Shown piece after piece: positions 49,501 through 62,280 of a DNA stretch of 64,000 bases. This DNA is from Colius striatus. Taxonomy: Eukaryota > Chordata > Aves > Coliiformes > Coliidae. Numbering within the stretch: position 1 is the first letter of the stretch; each line of letters opens with the position of its first letter. The stretch covers positions 4,516,350-4,580,349 of the forward strand of contig NC_084773.1 of assembly GCF_028858725.1 (NCBI RefSeq), written 5' to 3'. The translations under genes were made by a program, and so were the position numbers. The notes under the pieces are model-generated. The model was not told the DNA's origin, did no database searches, and worked only from the letters and a program-made list of their open reading frames with translations.

Positions 49501-52500
49501 CTGAATAAAAACATCAAAAACCAGCAAAAAAATCCCAAAACAAACTTCAGTGGAATTACATCTTGTGCCCCTTCTTGGCTGGATACTTTTTAAATGACTC
49601 TCGAATCTGGTTCAAAGCTGTGCTGCAGCCAGGGACAGGCTCCCCGGGAAGCAGAGTGAGCACTGTCAGCTTCTGCATCAAAAGGAGAAGAGAGATCGTG
49701 GCTGGTCTGGCTCACCCTAAGAACCATCATTTCATAGCAACTTCTGCTAAATTAACTTTTTTTCCAGAGCCTAAATGTATCTCACCCAGCACCTGCCATG
49801 CTCAGAACAACACAATAAGACCTGGGAGAGCAGCACCACAGGAGAGCCGTCAGGAAGCCCAGTTTAATCGTTGCATCATTTCTAATGACAGATCAGCCGG
49901 ACCCACAAGCAAGCACCAACCTATTTGTGACTTGGGCTTTGAAAAGGACAAGAGGAGACTCTGAAGTGCATCTGAGACCTGCTGGTATTTATACACACAC
50001 TCAAAGGCACCCAGGAGAAAACACCAGACGCACACGTCCCCGGTCCTGCAGCCAAAGCTCACAGGAGCCACCAGCCCCAGGAGCCTTCCCAGAAATGGGC
50101 GGCAGCAGCACATCTCCCTACAAGGCAGTGCTGAGAGAGGCACACAGAGTCAGCCATCTGCTGCCTCCTGAGAGCACACTCTGGGCTTTAACCCACCCCA
50201 GCACATGGCAGGCACTGGTTTGTGGCACTCCCAGACATCACCTTCCCCAGCACACACACCTACAAACACTGTGCTCAGGCACAGGCTCTGTGTTGGCCAT
50301 TAAAATTCATCTCCAGAAACCTGGCCTCAAATTGAGGCAGCATAAATTAAGCAGCAATTTGGGGCTTTGGGTAAGATGCAGCAATGTCTCAGAAGAGCTC
50401 TTAGCACAGCCACACTCATTTTAAGTGACAGGGACATGAAAAACAAATTTGCTTGCTAAATACACATTTTGTTTAGCTGGTTGTATTGAAACGCTCAACA
50501 TTTGTAGTTTAGATTATGTTCCTAAACATGCCCACATCATGCTGCAGGCCAGAATCTCATGAGATCTGTTATAACAGTCCCTCAAGTTTCCACCTCTCTA
50601 TTAAAGTCAATCTAGAGTCAAAAGCTTCAAGAAGTGGGAAAGCCCTAGTCTCTGCTCAGCTTTCTTCCCACTTTTAACAACTCTAGTAAATAAATGAGGA
50701 GAAAAGTGCACCTTTTCCAGGTTTTACTTTATCTGGCTTCCTCCTCCTCTTGTTATACACAGACTTTCATCATTTATAATCAAAACCATTTCAGAGAACA
50801 AGGAGAGGCATCTAGAAGTTTCCAGCTCTATTGTCCCACCTGCCTATACACTGTCACTGAAGGGTCACCTCACCAGATGCTTCAAGGCAAAAATCACAGC
50901 CTCTGTTATTTACATTAATGTCTTGTGTTAGCTGTTAAATACAGCTGCTCTCAAAGGTGGCTTCTCTCAAGCACCCTGCTCTCCTCACCTGCCATTGCTT
51001 CCCATTCCTTTAGCTTATTCTGAAAGGGCAAGGCTCCTGAAAATAATTTTTCTTCTTATCTGATAGGCACTGGTATAAGAACCCAGCCAGCAAACAAACA
51101 GCACATAACTGTGACACACCAACAATCTCACCCAGTACGTGCAACCCGGGGTTCTGGCTCATACTTCCACGCCACAGTGCACGTTACAGCCATCCTCCCG
51201 TCCCTGACGCAAGGCAACGCAGTGCATCATGCTTCCTTCCTATTCCAGTGCACTCTTCCTCCTATTCAGTGGTCCACAAAGATCTCAAGAGACCATACAA
51301 CACAGGGCCCACAAGCGGCACACACCCTCACGCGGTGGCAAAGACTTGGGAACTCGGTGTTTTGTAGAGAAAGGAATGGCTGGACCTTCTGACTCTTCCT
51401 CACGGGGCAGATGTGCCCTGGCCTGCTTGAAAACCCACAGCAGCATCACTGCAGTTTCACAGTCATGTCATGCAAGAGCACTGCACAGTGTCATCAAGGA
51501 AAATCCAAACAATCCCGAAAGATAAAGGGAAAAAGAAATTAAACTGGTTTCAGCTGGACATCTCCCATTAATTTCCCACTATTGTCCTAACCAGCACCTA
51601 AGCAGCACACGCTGACAGCGAGGGCCACCTCCCACAGCCAGCGCAATTCCCTGAGAGCAGGAGACTCCAACTGGATCTACTCCATATTAATAGTCCACTC
51701 GAGCACTTCTGGGCAAACTGCAGCAGGCAGGCAAGTGACCTGACGCAGGTTTCTTTTCAGCCACTAAGCCACTTTAAGAGACATCTAAAAATACATTAAA
51801 TGCTTTTCTCATGTGACTTTCCTATGCAAGGGCCTGCTTTAAAGCCTGCCAACAGCAAAAGGAACGAGTCGCTGCTGCAAGACCACTTTCCTGCATGGAC
51901 AGCCTCTGCCTCATCAACTTGTTTGAGTCCAGGAGACAAGCTTAAGATAAAACCTAGAACAACCTGCAGTCCGCTTGGAAGCGCCAGCCACTGCTCATCT
52001 TCCCCAAAGGGCTGTGCTTCTTTTCAGCATCACCACCCAGATAGGGAGCTGCAATGTTTTGTAGCTTGTTTCTGCTCCAGAAGGATCTTTAACTAGCTAC
52101 ACTTAGAGGAGTTCAAATAAGTGCTTCCCTCAACCAAGCCTAGAGAACAAAAATAACTTTCCAGCTCTGCTGACACAGGTAATTCCTCTCCATTGAGGAG
52201 AGGTGAGGTAAATAGGACAACTGTTTTGCCTTTAAAAGGGATTTGCACATCAGCTCAGCTGGCTGCTACCACAAAGCTCAAGCAAGAGGACACCGGCCAT
52301 TTCAATTACTCCATCTGGTCCTCAAGCCCATCTCCTTATATCAGATTTACATCACCAAGTTTCCCACCCAAACTCTTCCTCCCCTCTCCATGGGGAGCAG
52401 ACAGCTTTTCTACCGTTTTGAGATGCAGACCTGTGTGCTCACAAGCTTCTGTAGGTGCCTGGGTCTGCCTTGAATAAGAGCACTGACACACTAGGAAATG

Positions 52501-54492
52501 CAAGGTCCTGCAGCAGTTCAAGCTGTAGAGCCAACCCATCTGCTTCTACTGATACTGAGGGTGGCTCTTCCTCACCCCAAAGCAGACACCTCGTTGTGTG
52601 CCCAGGCAGCTCCTAGCTTCAGCTGACCTTTTCCAGTTGGCACAGCCTACGACTGCTGGTCCCAAACAAGGCTTAGAGTCAGCTGTGCAGAATTCACTAA
52701 GAATCATCATAAGTCACTGCTTAAAGAAGAATTCCACCCCTAAACACTTGCACAGGGCCAGCCTGAATTGCCATATATGACCAGAAAAGACTTTAGCCTG
52801 TGAAGCACTCTGTCCTGGCCTCTCAGCTGGAGTGACCAAGCCCCATAGCACCCCAGTCCAAAAGATGCTTACAGGAAAGAGCTCTGCACCCTACCTTGCT
52901 CTCTCTGTGGTCTCCCTCATGCTAGTGGTACACTGCTTTTCTAGCAGGTTCTGAGCTCTGAACTGACCAGCCTATCACAAAACACAGGTATGAGCAGCCA
53001 AGGCTCAAAGGGTAGAATTGCCCCCGTTTGCAATATCTTGATTTCATCTTTAACTTCAGGAAAAATCAGATCCTACAACTCACTGCCTCCTCTGTTCTCT
53101 GGTTTTCTTTAGGAACTAAAGAACTGCCTCAAAAGATCTCCTGAAGCATCACATCAAGGCAATGGTTTTCAGCCAGCATGTGATCAGACTATAAGAAATC
53201 CAGAAAAGGTGCCAAAAGGCTTACCTGAAGGCAGCAGGATTAAGTTTGCTATATAAAGTTATGCACCTCCAGGGGAAGCTTTAGGAGTCTGCAAGTCAGG
53301 GGATAGAAAAAGGCTGGAGGGCGCTGGGCTGAGTCGTGGCAGCACCAGGATGCAGCACAGAGGTCTGCAGGAAACAGCTTCTTCCTGTGACAGCAGGACA
53401 GTCCCATGACCCCTCTCCCCTGGGATGCCCATGGGCCAGGCACGGCTGACTGCCAGTCCAGGCTGGCCAGACAGCCAGGCCACATCGGTTTTGCTGATCA
53501 GAAGTCACCGAGGTGCCAGCAAGGCTGTACCTGACCCTGGGGGTTTGGGTTGCTGGGGCACAGGGAAAGCAGGAGGTAGAGGTGAGTGGCAGTTCCGCTG
53601 TTTCCACTTGACCCAGGGACAAGGATGTTTCAGCAGCACAGAACCAGTGTGGTGGGGAGAGAGGAGGGTGGGGATTCCAGTTTCCAGGAATAAGGGGTGT
53701 ACAGCACTCATGTACCAGCACTGGAAGACTGGTTTGAGGGGAGGATTGTGACTGAACCATATCACAGGTCTGGAGTACTGCTTCTAGATTCCAGGGGCTC
53801 ACCCAGTTCTGATTGAGGCTTTTGAGCAAACCTTCTCACGCCTAAATTAGCTGTGGTAATCACAGAGGCCTTCCCTCTGACACGTTCAGCAGACAGAATC
53901 ACACGCAACTTTTATCCCAGCTTATCACCATTACCACACAGGGGAACACCGCTGCCTTCTCAATGCTTTAAGTCCACAATATGCAATTTTACAGCTTTGC
54001 CAGTAGCAAATGAATCCCTTTTTCATGTTAGTTTCGATTACAAAGTGTTCATGAGACTATAAAGCCCTATTCTCATACTTTTCTTACCAGCAGTTTACTA
54101 CCCAAGGGTCTGTGGTGTTTTGCAGCACCACCACAACATTTTGCTTTAGCTTCTTCTGTATGTTTTTGAGGATGTTTATTTATTCTCAGCAATTGTTATT
54201 CTCAGAAGATCAAGCTTCTAACCTCCCTAAAGGCTGACCCCTGACTCTGCTTTATTTTAAGACGAGATAAAGTGTTTCCTGAAAAAGCCACCAGCACCAG
54301 GCTGCTGGCCTACAGGTAAACACAAAGCACCAGCGTCACAAACACCGCTGGAAGCACAAAATCTCCCACATAGAGGACAAAAGTTTCACGTTTTGGCCAA
54401 ACACCTCACTCTGAGGGAACAGAACAGATACTGTGCAAACACATACAGCACCATGGTACAGGCCTTTATGCTAGATCACATGAGCCCATTAG

Positions 54493-54752
54493 TCATAGAA
54501 TCATAGAATGGTGGGGGTTGGAAGGGACCTTTAGAGATCATCCAGTCCAACCCCCCTGCAGAAGAAGGTTCACTTAGATCAGGTCACATAGGAACATGTC
54601 CAGACAGGTCTTGAAGACTTCCACGGAAGGAGCCTCCACAACTCCTCTGGGCAGCCTGTGCCAGGGCTCCCTCACCCCACAGTGAAATAGGGGTTTTTTA
54701 TAAGAAACTCGATTCTGTGCCGTTGATCACCACCCTCTGGGCTCTGTCCAAA
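54493..54752 (-). mobile_element. CR1 LINE, 5'-truncated 3' end
   Basis: The plus strand begins with two copies of TCATAGAA followed by TGGTGGGGGTTGGAAGGGAC and CATCCAGTCCAACCCCCCTG. This is the reverse complement of the avian CR1 3' end, including its 8-bp terminal repeat. The match continues through AGCCTCCACAACTCCTCTGG and GCAGCCTGTGCCAGGGCTCC to about 54752. The element is therefore on the minus strand, the same direction as DAG1, and keeps only about 260 bp. It is modestly diverged and so fairly young within the family. It is the clearest sign that the genome is avian. Confidence 0.92.
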
Positions 54753-57700
54753 TCACTTCTGTGTTACTGCCACCAACAAAACCCCTGACCTGGACACTAA
54801 TTAAAAGGTTTACTGCCCTATTCCTGATGCTTTATTCCACACAGGATGGACAGATTGGTGCTGTGACCAAAACTTGCATGACTGCTTATGCACCCCAGAC
54901 AACAGCTCTTCTGTGCCCAAGCACCAAACAGCAGAAGCTTTAGATGAACTCAAGGCGAGAACTACCAAAATCAATGACAGAAGCTATTTGTGCCCACAAA
55001 ATTCAGTTGTTGCTAACACTACTGAAATTAGCACATGCTTTAAGACATGTTGTACAGTGTATTGGGTAGCATGCAGGAGAAAGGAAAGATGCTGAGGGTT
55101 TTGAGGAGCAGACAGGCAAGGGGTTTTGAATGTTAGGAAAAATAGAGGAAGATTCTCCCTCTGAACCAGTGCAGTCCCACCCTTGTCTCCAGCCAGTCTT
55201 TGCCCTGCATCTATAAAGGCAGAAGCCTAATTTCAAGAGAAAAAGAGAGCCAGCTACACTCATTCTGTGTATCCTTCCAAAAGGATCCTGCAAAGTTTAA
55301 TTGGGAGAAAGTTTTAGAATAACTACCTTTTTATTCTCTAAAGCAGGCCCCAGGCACTATCATAAAAATTCCACTAGAATGCTTCCTTTGGGGTGGGAAA
55401 ACACCATGCATGGTCTGTCATGCAGGAATCAGCTCCTACAGCAGTGCACTCACATTCCTCAGATATTAAGACCTAAGTAGAAAGTCTAAGGGACATGATC
55501 AGGGAATCACTGCAGCCTCAAATATTCACATTCTAACGTCAAAGTCATGCTGGGTTTTCCACTGACAGCAAACTCTGTACTTGTAGACAACTGCAAGACC
55601 ATTTTATGACAAGAAGCCCTTGCTTTGGGAAAAGCAAAGCACCCTCAGAGAAAGTAGATCTAGAGGGATCCTTAGATTTCCTTAGAGGAAAAAGACAGCC
55701 CCAAAATGTCTGGTTAGGTATCAGCACACACTCCTACCTTTTTCTGCCTCCTGGCTCAAAATGCCTCTCACTGTGTACCTAGAAGCCCACACCTGTGTAA
55801 GGCCTTCCTGGAGGAATCCCAGGAGCCACAAAAGATCTCACATTTCTACTGTGATTCCAGCAACATGTAGACAGGGCCTGATGAAGCTCTGAAGAAGCTG
55901 CTCTCAGCTAGAGACCAGTACTGAAGGGCTGCTTCAGAGAATAAGTTTATGGGAGAGGTACAGAAGCCATACTGGAAAAACTCAGAACTTAATTCCCTTC
56001 TGATTAAAGTGGCATCTGAACAGCATCCTGAAGTGCTGAGTAACTAAGCAGACAGATGGGGATCATTATCATTGACCACTCTTAGTCTCTCTCCCCGTTT
56101 CAAAGAAGCCACACACATAAGGAAATCCTCTCAAGGCCTCATGTGAGTTCTTGGAAGAGATGTTTCCCCAAAGGGCCTGGAAGAATCTGTTTAGGGGCTG
56201 ACCTTGTACAGCAAAGAGATGCCTATGTGACAAGAAGCAAGAAGTGCCACCCCAGCAAGGGACTGACAGCACAAACCACCCCCACCTCACAATCTGAAGT
56301 TGAGACAGTAGCACAAAGCTTTCACATCATCTGCTGTAATTCAACACTCCAGTGGAAAACTGCTGGTTCAAACTATGGCCCTTCCTCTTCTTACTCAAGC
56401 TCATCTCAAATCAATCCCCAGCCCTTGGGACCGATAGACAATGATCAGTATCTGCTGATGGTAACTCTCATCAAAATTACTGCATGCTACTCCCCAGCCT
56501 TAAGGAACACACTTCACAGATGATTAAGCTTTCTGAAGTCTAAACTGTACAATCTAGTTCAAAAAAGAAAAGACCCAGTGTGAATTCACTGCCTATGTGC
56601 ATTCAGCCTGACCTGTAACTATGCTAGAGTAAACTGAAACCTCTCCTGTAATCACTTTTTCAGCCCCTGAGGAGGGAGGGGAGGAATGCTGTTCGTCGGG
56701 TCCCTACCAAGAAGTATTCCCAACACCGAGCGCTGCAGGAAGAGGCTTCTAAGCCAATTTGTTGGAAAGCTCCAAGGATTCAAAATATTTCTGAAGCTGC
56801 CTATGCAATCTTCTATGAATTGAGTCCTTTTCAGAAAGCAGAGTAGAAAATACACACCATACCCTCATTCAGGGCTGCAGTGGCAGCAAATGCCATAGCT
56901 GAGCTCTGCAGTGACAGCAACTCAAGGAAAGGGGAAGAAAGGAGAACTGATCAGCAGAAATCGTCATTCAAACGTATCTTAACGGGTCAGACAAGGTGAG
57001 GAGTCTGTTTATTTCTAAAGAACAAAAAAAGAAACAAAGCTGAACGCTGTCCACTTGTGGGGCTAGGACAAACACTGCTGCTGTTTCCAAGTCTCACCCT
57101 CCACATGGGAAGGGTGAGACTGCCAGAGATAATGTACTTTGAATCCTACCAAGAATTACACTGCAGGCCTAGAGGATCCCTGCAGGACAGGGAAACCAGG
57201 AGCAGACTCAACACTGAATAACAAAAATATCCATGATGGCCAAGAGCATCAACCCAAGGGACAGCTCTGCTGATAGAATGGCTCCCTGCCTCCCAAGATA
57301 GCCCAGCTCCACTCCTGATGATTTTGCTAAGCCAGGGAAGGGTCGAGCTGAAAAAAAGAACAATTTTATGCCAAGTTAGCAGGGTCTGTTGATCAGTGCA
57401 GTAGCTCAGCACCACAGCTGGCTTGTGGGAGGAGGCAAGAGGGCATGGCTGGGAACAGTGAAAGAGAAGAGCCCTTTTAAGAGCACCAAACCATGAGGCT
57501 GGCTGAAGCAGGCACTCATCCTGAGCTAACCCACCACTCCAGCACAGGGACCATGGCCATCTCTTCCTCCTGCTCCTCCAGGCTGGGCCTCACATTCTCT
57601 CCACCTGCACTGCTGAGGTGTTTACAAGCTCCTTCCAGCCGGGGCATTTACAAGATCCTTGCAGGGACAATCCAGGTTACTGAGTTGCAGAAAGTTAACC

Positions 57701-60700
57701 CAGGAAAAAACAAGATCAGCAGAGCAAGATGACTGCAAACACCACAGCTACAGGTCAGACCTCACCTCCTGCTCCACAAGCCTGTACAACCTCACTCTCC
57801 ACTGTTCCCTGCACCTCACCCTGGGACAACTTTGGTGGCATCAGCACTGGCATGGCCCAGCAGGGACACAGCCCTGGGGGCCACATGGCAGAAGACCATC
57901 TGTGTTAACGTGTGGATGAGTGTTGTGAGCTCTCCAGGCAGACATATGCAAGTGCTGCTCTAAGGAGCCAGAGTAGCACGTGGTAGCCCAGCAGCCCCCT
58001 CCAGCTCTCAGGTCCTGGCACGCTTCCCAGAGGTGGAAGAGCCTCAAAGCTATCAGCAGAGATTTGGGGGAATTTCCTAGAGTGCATCAGGCCTGGCTCC
58101 CATAAACTAGCACTGCCAGGCTGGGGTGACCTTGAGCAGGACTCTGCATTCCTGGAGTGCCTTACATCCCTTGCACCCCAGCTAATAACTTAGGCAGAAG
58201 CTACCACCAGGCAAGAAGCTCCAGCTTTAATTTGGGACGTGGTTTCAAGACATCTTCTCATCTGAGCAGGTCACCATCAATAAGAAAAGGAGGCCCCCAT
58301 TGCCTCCACACATTCCACACCACTCACCTTACCCTGTCTCCTCATCAGACACCCAGAACAGCACACAAACCATGCACAACAGCCAGGGAGCTTGCTGCTG
58401 GTCCCCAAGCCACCAGTCCATAGGCATCTGCAGAGGAAGGGAGCAGATGTGCCTGGCCAGGGGACTTGGACCATCTCCTTTGGGCAGTGTCATACCAGCA
58501 CACCAGTTCATGTGCTCATGAAAAATGCAATATGAAAGTGGTAATATCAAATACATACAATCATCTTTCTCACTGGCAAGCTACAACTTTATCCCAGAAA
58601 AGCTAAAGCATGGACAGTTTAAGCCAAGAGATAAGTGCAAGGAGTCAACAGAAGTGCAAGGAGACACACAAAGAGAAAAAAGGCACTAGACTAGAAAGTG
58701 CACTCACCCAGAGTATTCATGCAAGGTTTAACTTTCTGTCCAGCAGCAATGTAGCAACTTGCTCAAACTTAGTCTCACAGATCAAGCACTAAAGCACAGG
58801 TTCTTTGGGTTGATCTTTTATTTTCCACAGCTTAAACATGGTCATGGTCCTCTGCGAATCGGGTTTAAGGTACAGAGCTCTCCAGACTGCACAAATATCC
58901 TAAGAACAAACATTTTCAGCATACCAAGAACTCAGATATGCTAGGTCAATCCAACTGTGTTTATTTGTATTTCACCCAAATCACCACTGAAGTACTGGGA
59001 GCTCAAGGAGCAACAGCCTCCCACTGATTCAGCAAGAGACCAGAAGTAATTGGTAGACAGTCTGCAAGCGCCAAAAAGAATGCCAGAGGCATTTATTTAC
59101 ATGACCCCTGCTTGCTCAAGGAGAATTCAAGAGCTTGCATTTTCCTCAAATTAATCATTACTAGAATTAAGTCCTCCATACTATTCCTCAGCTAACAAAA
59201 GTAAAGGCACAAACCACCCAAAATCATCTCCACAAAACTCTCTGGACAGCTGTCACTGCCAAAACTAGACAGACTGTGCTCCTGTCAGCTGAAGTTCCTC
59301 CCCAGGCTGGCACTGCACCTTGGGACCTCCCCAGGACAATCTCTCTCACTAACTCTCCCAAGGAGGTGGGAAACGAACAGACACACCATTCCTTCTGTGA
59401 AGCTTTCTCTCCTGCCAAGGCACAACCATGACACACCTTCTCTGCCACGCTGGCAACACATCACACCTCACATCTATGCTAAAGCATGACAATTCTCCCC
59501 AGCACCTGGTTGCTGTAGCCACACGCTCCTCTTCTCCCTCAGACTTGAGCAGCACCACTGGTCTTCAGTGCAAAGCACCTCTCAGGCATGTCAGCTGGTG
59601 TACTCCCTGAGGTTACCCCTTGCTGCCAGAGCACAGCTCTGCCCAGAAGAGACACGGGAAAACTCCTCCAGAGCGGTCAGCCATGGCAGACAAGTTGCAG
59701 TCAGAGTTTTGAGCCCATTCTAACCATGCACTTTGCAGCTGAAGCTGAGGAAAGGTCTCACTCTACCTGTCACATGTCCTTCTCCTTCATTCCTGGGACC
59801 AGCTGAGCCCAGCACACTGGGCAGTGAGAGATGAGAGGAGAAAGAAGTGGATTAAGCAGGGCTGGAGGGAGCAGTGAGTACCAGCCATTTCTAAAAGCAG
59901 AGAAGTGCTCAGGGTTAATACATCCCACACAAAACCCCTCGGTACCCAGCGAGGCACAGAACACCTTCCCTGATACCAGCCTCACAGCTTTTGTCAATTC
60001 TCCAGGCCTAATATCAGCAATTAAGCAGGATTTACTACTTGGTTTACACATTGCTGAAAAAAATGGGTATTTCTAAGCTAGCATGTGCTGTCAACAACAT
60101 CATCTTGTTATTCAAGAACTCGTGCCAGCTCCTAAAGAAGCGAGCACAAACTCCTGCAGCAAGACGGCGCGACCTGGAATCAGCCAGGCTTTGCTGATTA
60201 CTCCTCTGAGTAAACAGTGGTGTTCCCAGCACTTCAGCTTGCTCTCAAGCTTCTCCCATTGGCATACTACCCTATATTTAGGATAGAAGAGCGCAATGAC
60301 AAGTATCGGGAAGAATGAGTAAGTGGTTCAGGATGCTCGGTATAGCGGCAGAGACTGTGCAAAGAAACCTATGCTGAAATAGAAACTCTGAAAGTGAGGA
60401 AAGCAATCTGTAAAGCTCAAGAAGAGACAGCTTTCTACATATTAAGTTAAACAGCAAATTTTGTTAAGGACAGTATTCCCAAGGCAGGAGATGCTAACAG
60501 GCCATCCTGCAAAAGCAGTGGGCAGTGGAAAGAAACTCCTACTCAGAGGGGCTGAGAGAAGACAGGTGAATACTTGGCCTTTTAACACAGACTTTGCTAA
60601 TGATTTTGGTCTCATTTTGGACAACTAGGCAACATCAATGCTGCTTCCCGAGCTCTATGAGCAAGGGAGACACAGCACCTCATGGAGCCTGTGCAAACCC

Positions 60701-60999
60701 TGCTGCTCAGCTCCCATCTGCCAGCAGCAGAGACCAGGTCAAGCTCTAAAAGCACACACGAGGTCTTTGCAACCTGCTGAAACTTGCTGAATTCATATCC
60801 CCTGCTTCAATGGGCGCTGGAGACTCGGGCGAGCCACTCTGCAGCCTGTTGCTTCTGAGGAGCCAAGGAGGCCATAGGGAACATTCCACACCGATGCCTG
60901 TTTGTGCAGCACAACTATTTACTCGCACTTGGGGCCCCACATCGCTGACTCAAGACAAAAGTTCGCCCGTGGGTCAGTTATGGCCGGAACAGCGCGTGC

Positions 61000-62280
61000 T
61001 GTTACTCACGCTGGCAGCACTGAGCCCCAAGGTCGGCCCTGGCAGCCGAGGGGGCCTGTATAGTCTCCGGTGAGCTGGGCCGTTCCCGCCGCGGAGCCGC
61101 CCCGCAGCCCTGTCCGGGACCGTAACCGCAGAGACCCCCATGCTCACGGACACCTAGGACTATCCACCTGCGCGCCCACGGGGCCAAGGCGGTGCCGGTG
61201 AGCGCGGAGAGCCGCCGCGTTCCCGTCCAGCCCAGGAATCCTATGGGGCTCCGGCACCCACGGCCGGGAACCGTGGCAGCTCCAGGGATGGCTGCCTCCG
61301 CCGCCGGCACCGGGGCCGCTCCCACCGCGCCCGCCGGCGGCTACAGCGAAGCTCCACACCGAGCCCGGTACAACCCAGGCCGGCTCAGCCGCTCGGAGCC
61401 CCGGGCAGGGCCCGCTCCGCCTTCCTGCCCGCCGGCGAGGCCGGCCCCGCCGGAGCCCCCTGATCGCGTCACCCACCCGAGACGGGAGAGGAAGCCGAGG
61501 TGTAGGGAAGCGCGGCAAGACGGGGGCAGCGGCAACGGGACCGGACCCCGCAGCCAGCCCGGGCCGCCGCCTTCGCCTGGTCCCGGCAGGCCGCGGAGGG
61601 CACGCAGGGGCTGGAGCGGCCGGCGGAGCCGCCTCCGCTAGACCACGCCACCCCGCTGCCCGCGCACCGGGAGGGCCCGGGCGCGCCGCGCCTCTGCCCA
61701 GGCCGCGCCGCCGCTCCCGCTCCCGGCCCGCCCAGTAGGCCAAGGGCAGGGCGGCTCGGCAGGTGCCACCGCCGCTGCCGGGCGGAAGCCGGGCCCCGCG
61801 CCCGCACCGTTCCCCCGTCCCCGCGGCCCCCTCACCGTGCGACGGCCGGGCCCGGAGGCCGCTCCCCGCCGGCTCTCGCCGCCAGCGGCCCCGACGCACC
61901 GAGCGGGCGGCGCGGCGCGAGCGCGACCCCGCGCGGGCACGTACCTGGGGGCGGGGCGGGCGGCGCCTAGCAACCGGCGGCACGAGCGCGCTCCGGCCAA
62001 TCGGCGCCCGCGCTCGCCCCGCCTCCCCCGCCCGGGCCCCGCCCCCGGGGCCGCCCCAGGCCCCGCCCCCGCCGCGGCCCCGCCCCGCGCCCCGCGCGGC
62101 CCCGCCGCCGGGTGGCCGCGGCCCCGCTTGGCCCCGCGCCCGGGGGCACGTATTTGCCCGTGGCCAGCGGCCCGGGGACGCGGGGCCGCCGCCATGCAGC
62201 CGCTGCTGGGGGTCCTGCTCGCCCTGGCCGCGGGCCTCAGCTCAGGTAGGGCCCCGGGCCGGGCCGCCGGGGGCTGGAGG
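61000..62280. promoter_or_regulatory. CpG island, DAG1/MST1 bidirectional promoter region
   Basis: Dense CpG DNA with many GC boxes (CCCCGCCC around 62017-62108) and a CCAAT box at 61997-62001. MST1 starts translation at 62194 to the right and DAG1 is transcribed to the left. No TATA box is clear; an AT-rich GTATTTGC is at about 62150-62157. Three splice donors on the minus strand could end DAG1 first exons: CAG|GTACGT (exon end 61945), ACG|GTGAGG (61836) and AGC|GTGAGT (61010). Transcription start sites cannot be fixed from sequence alone. Confidence 0.65.
61945..62010 (-). other. DAG1: Likely DAG1 non-coding exon 1 (3' end)
   Basis: The sequence ending CCCCCAG with donor GTACGT (GT at 61944-61943) is the best-fitting first-exon donor by consensus and by its position next to the CCAAT and GC boxes. 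The 5' end is only a guess. A downstream alternative at 61836 or 61010 would make a longer or different leader. Confidence 0.4.

Larger units (their letters stand above)
26388..61944 (-). other. DAG1 intron 1 (about 35.6 kb)
   Basis: From the non-coding first exon near 61945 to the exon 2 acceptor near 26387. Human DAG1 also has a long first intron ahead of the exon with the start codon. I read it on both strands and found no recognisable protein, tRNA, rRNA or nested gene; open frames are short, lack plausible domains and occur at chance density. It contains one avian CR1 copy (54493-54752), a short AC repeat (34515-34528) and possible CR1 scraps such as 47290-47340. It is notably poor in repeats. 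Confidence 0.75.

Noticed and set aside
26388-61000. A nested gene in the DAG1 introns
   Set aside because: Short open frames are plentiful but none shows a recognisable domain, consistent splice sites or codon bias.
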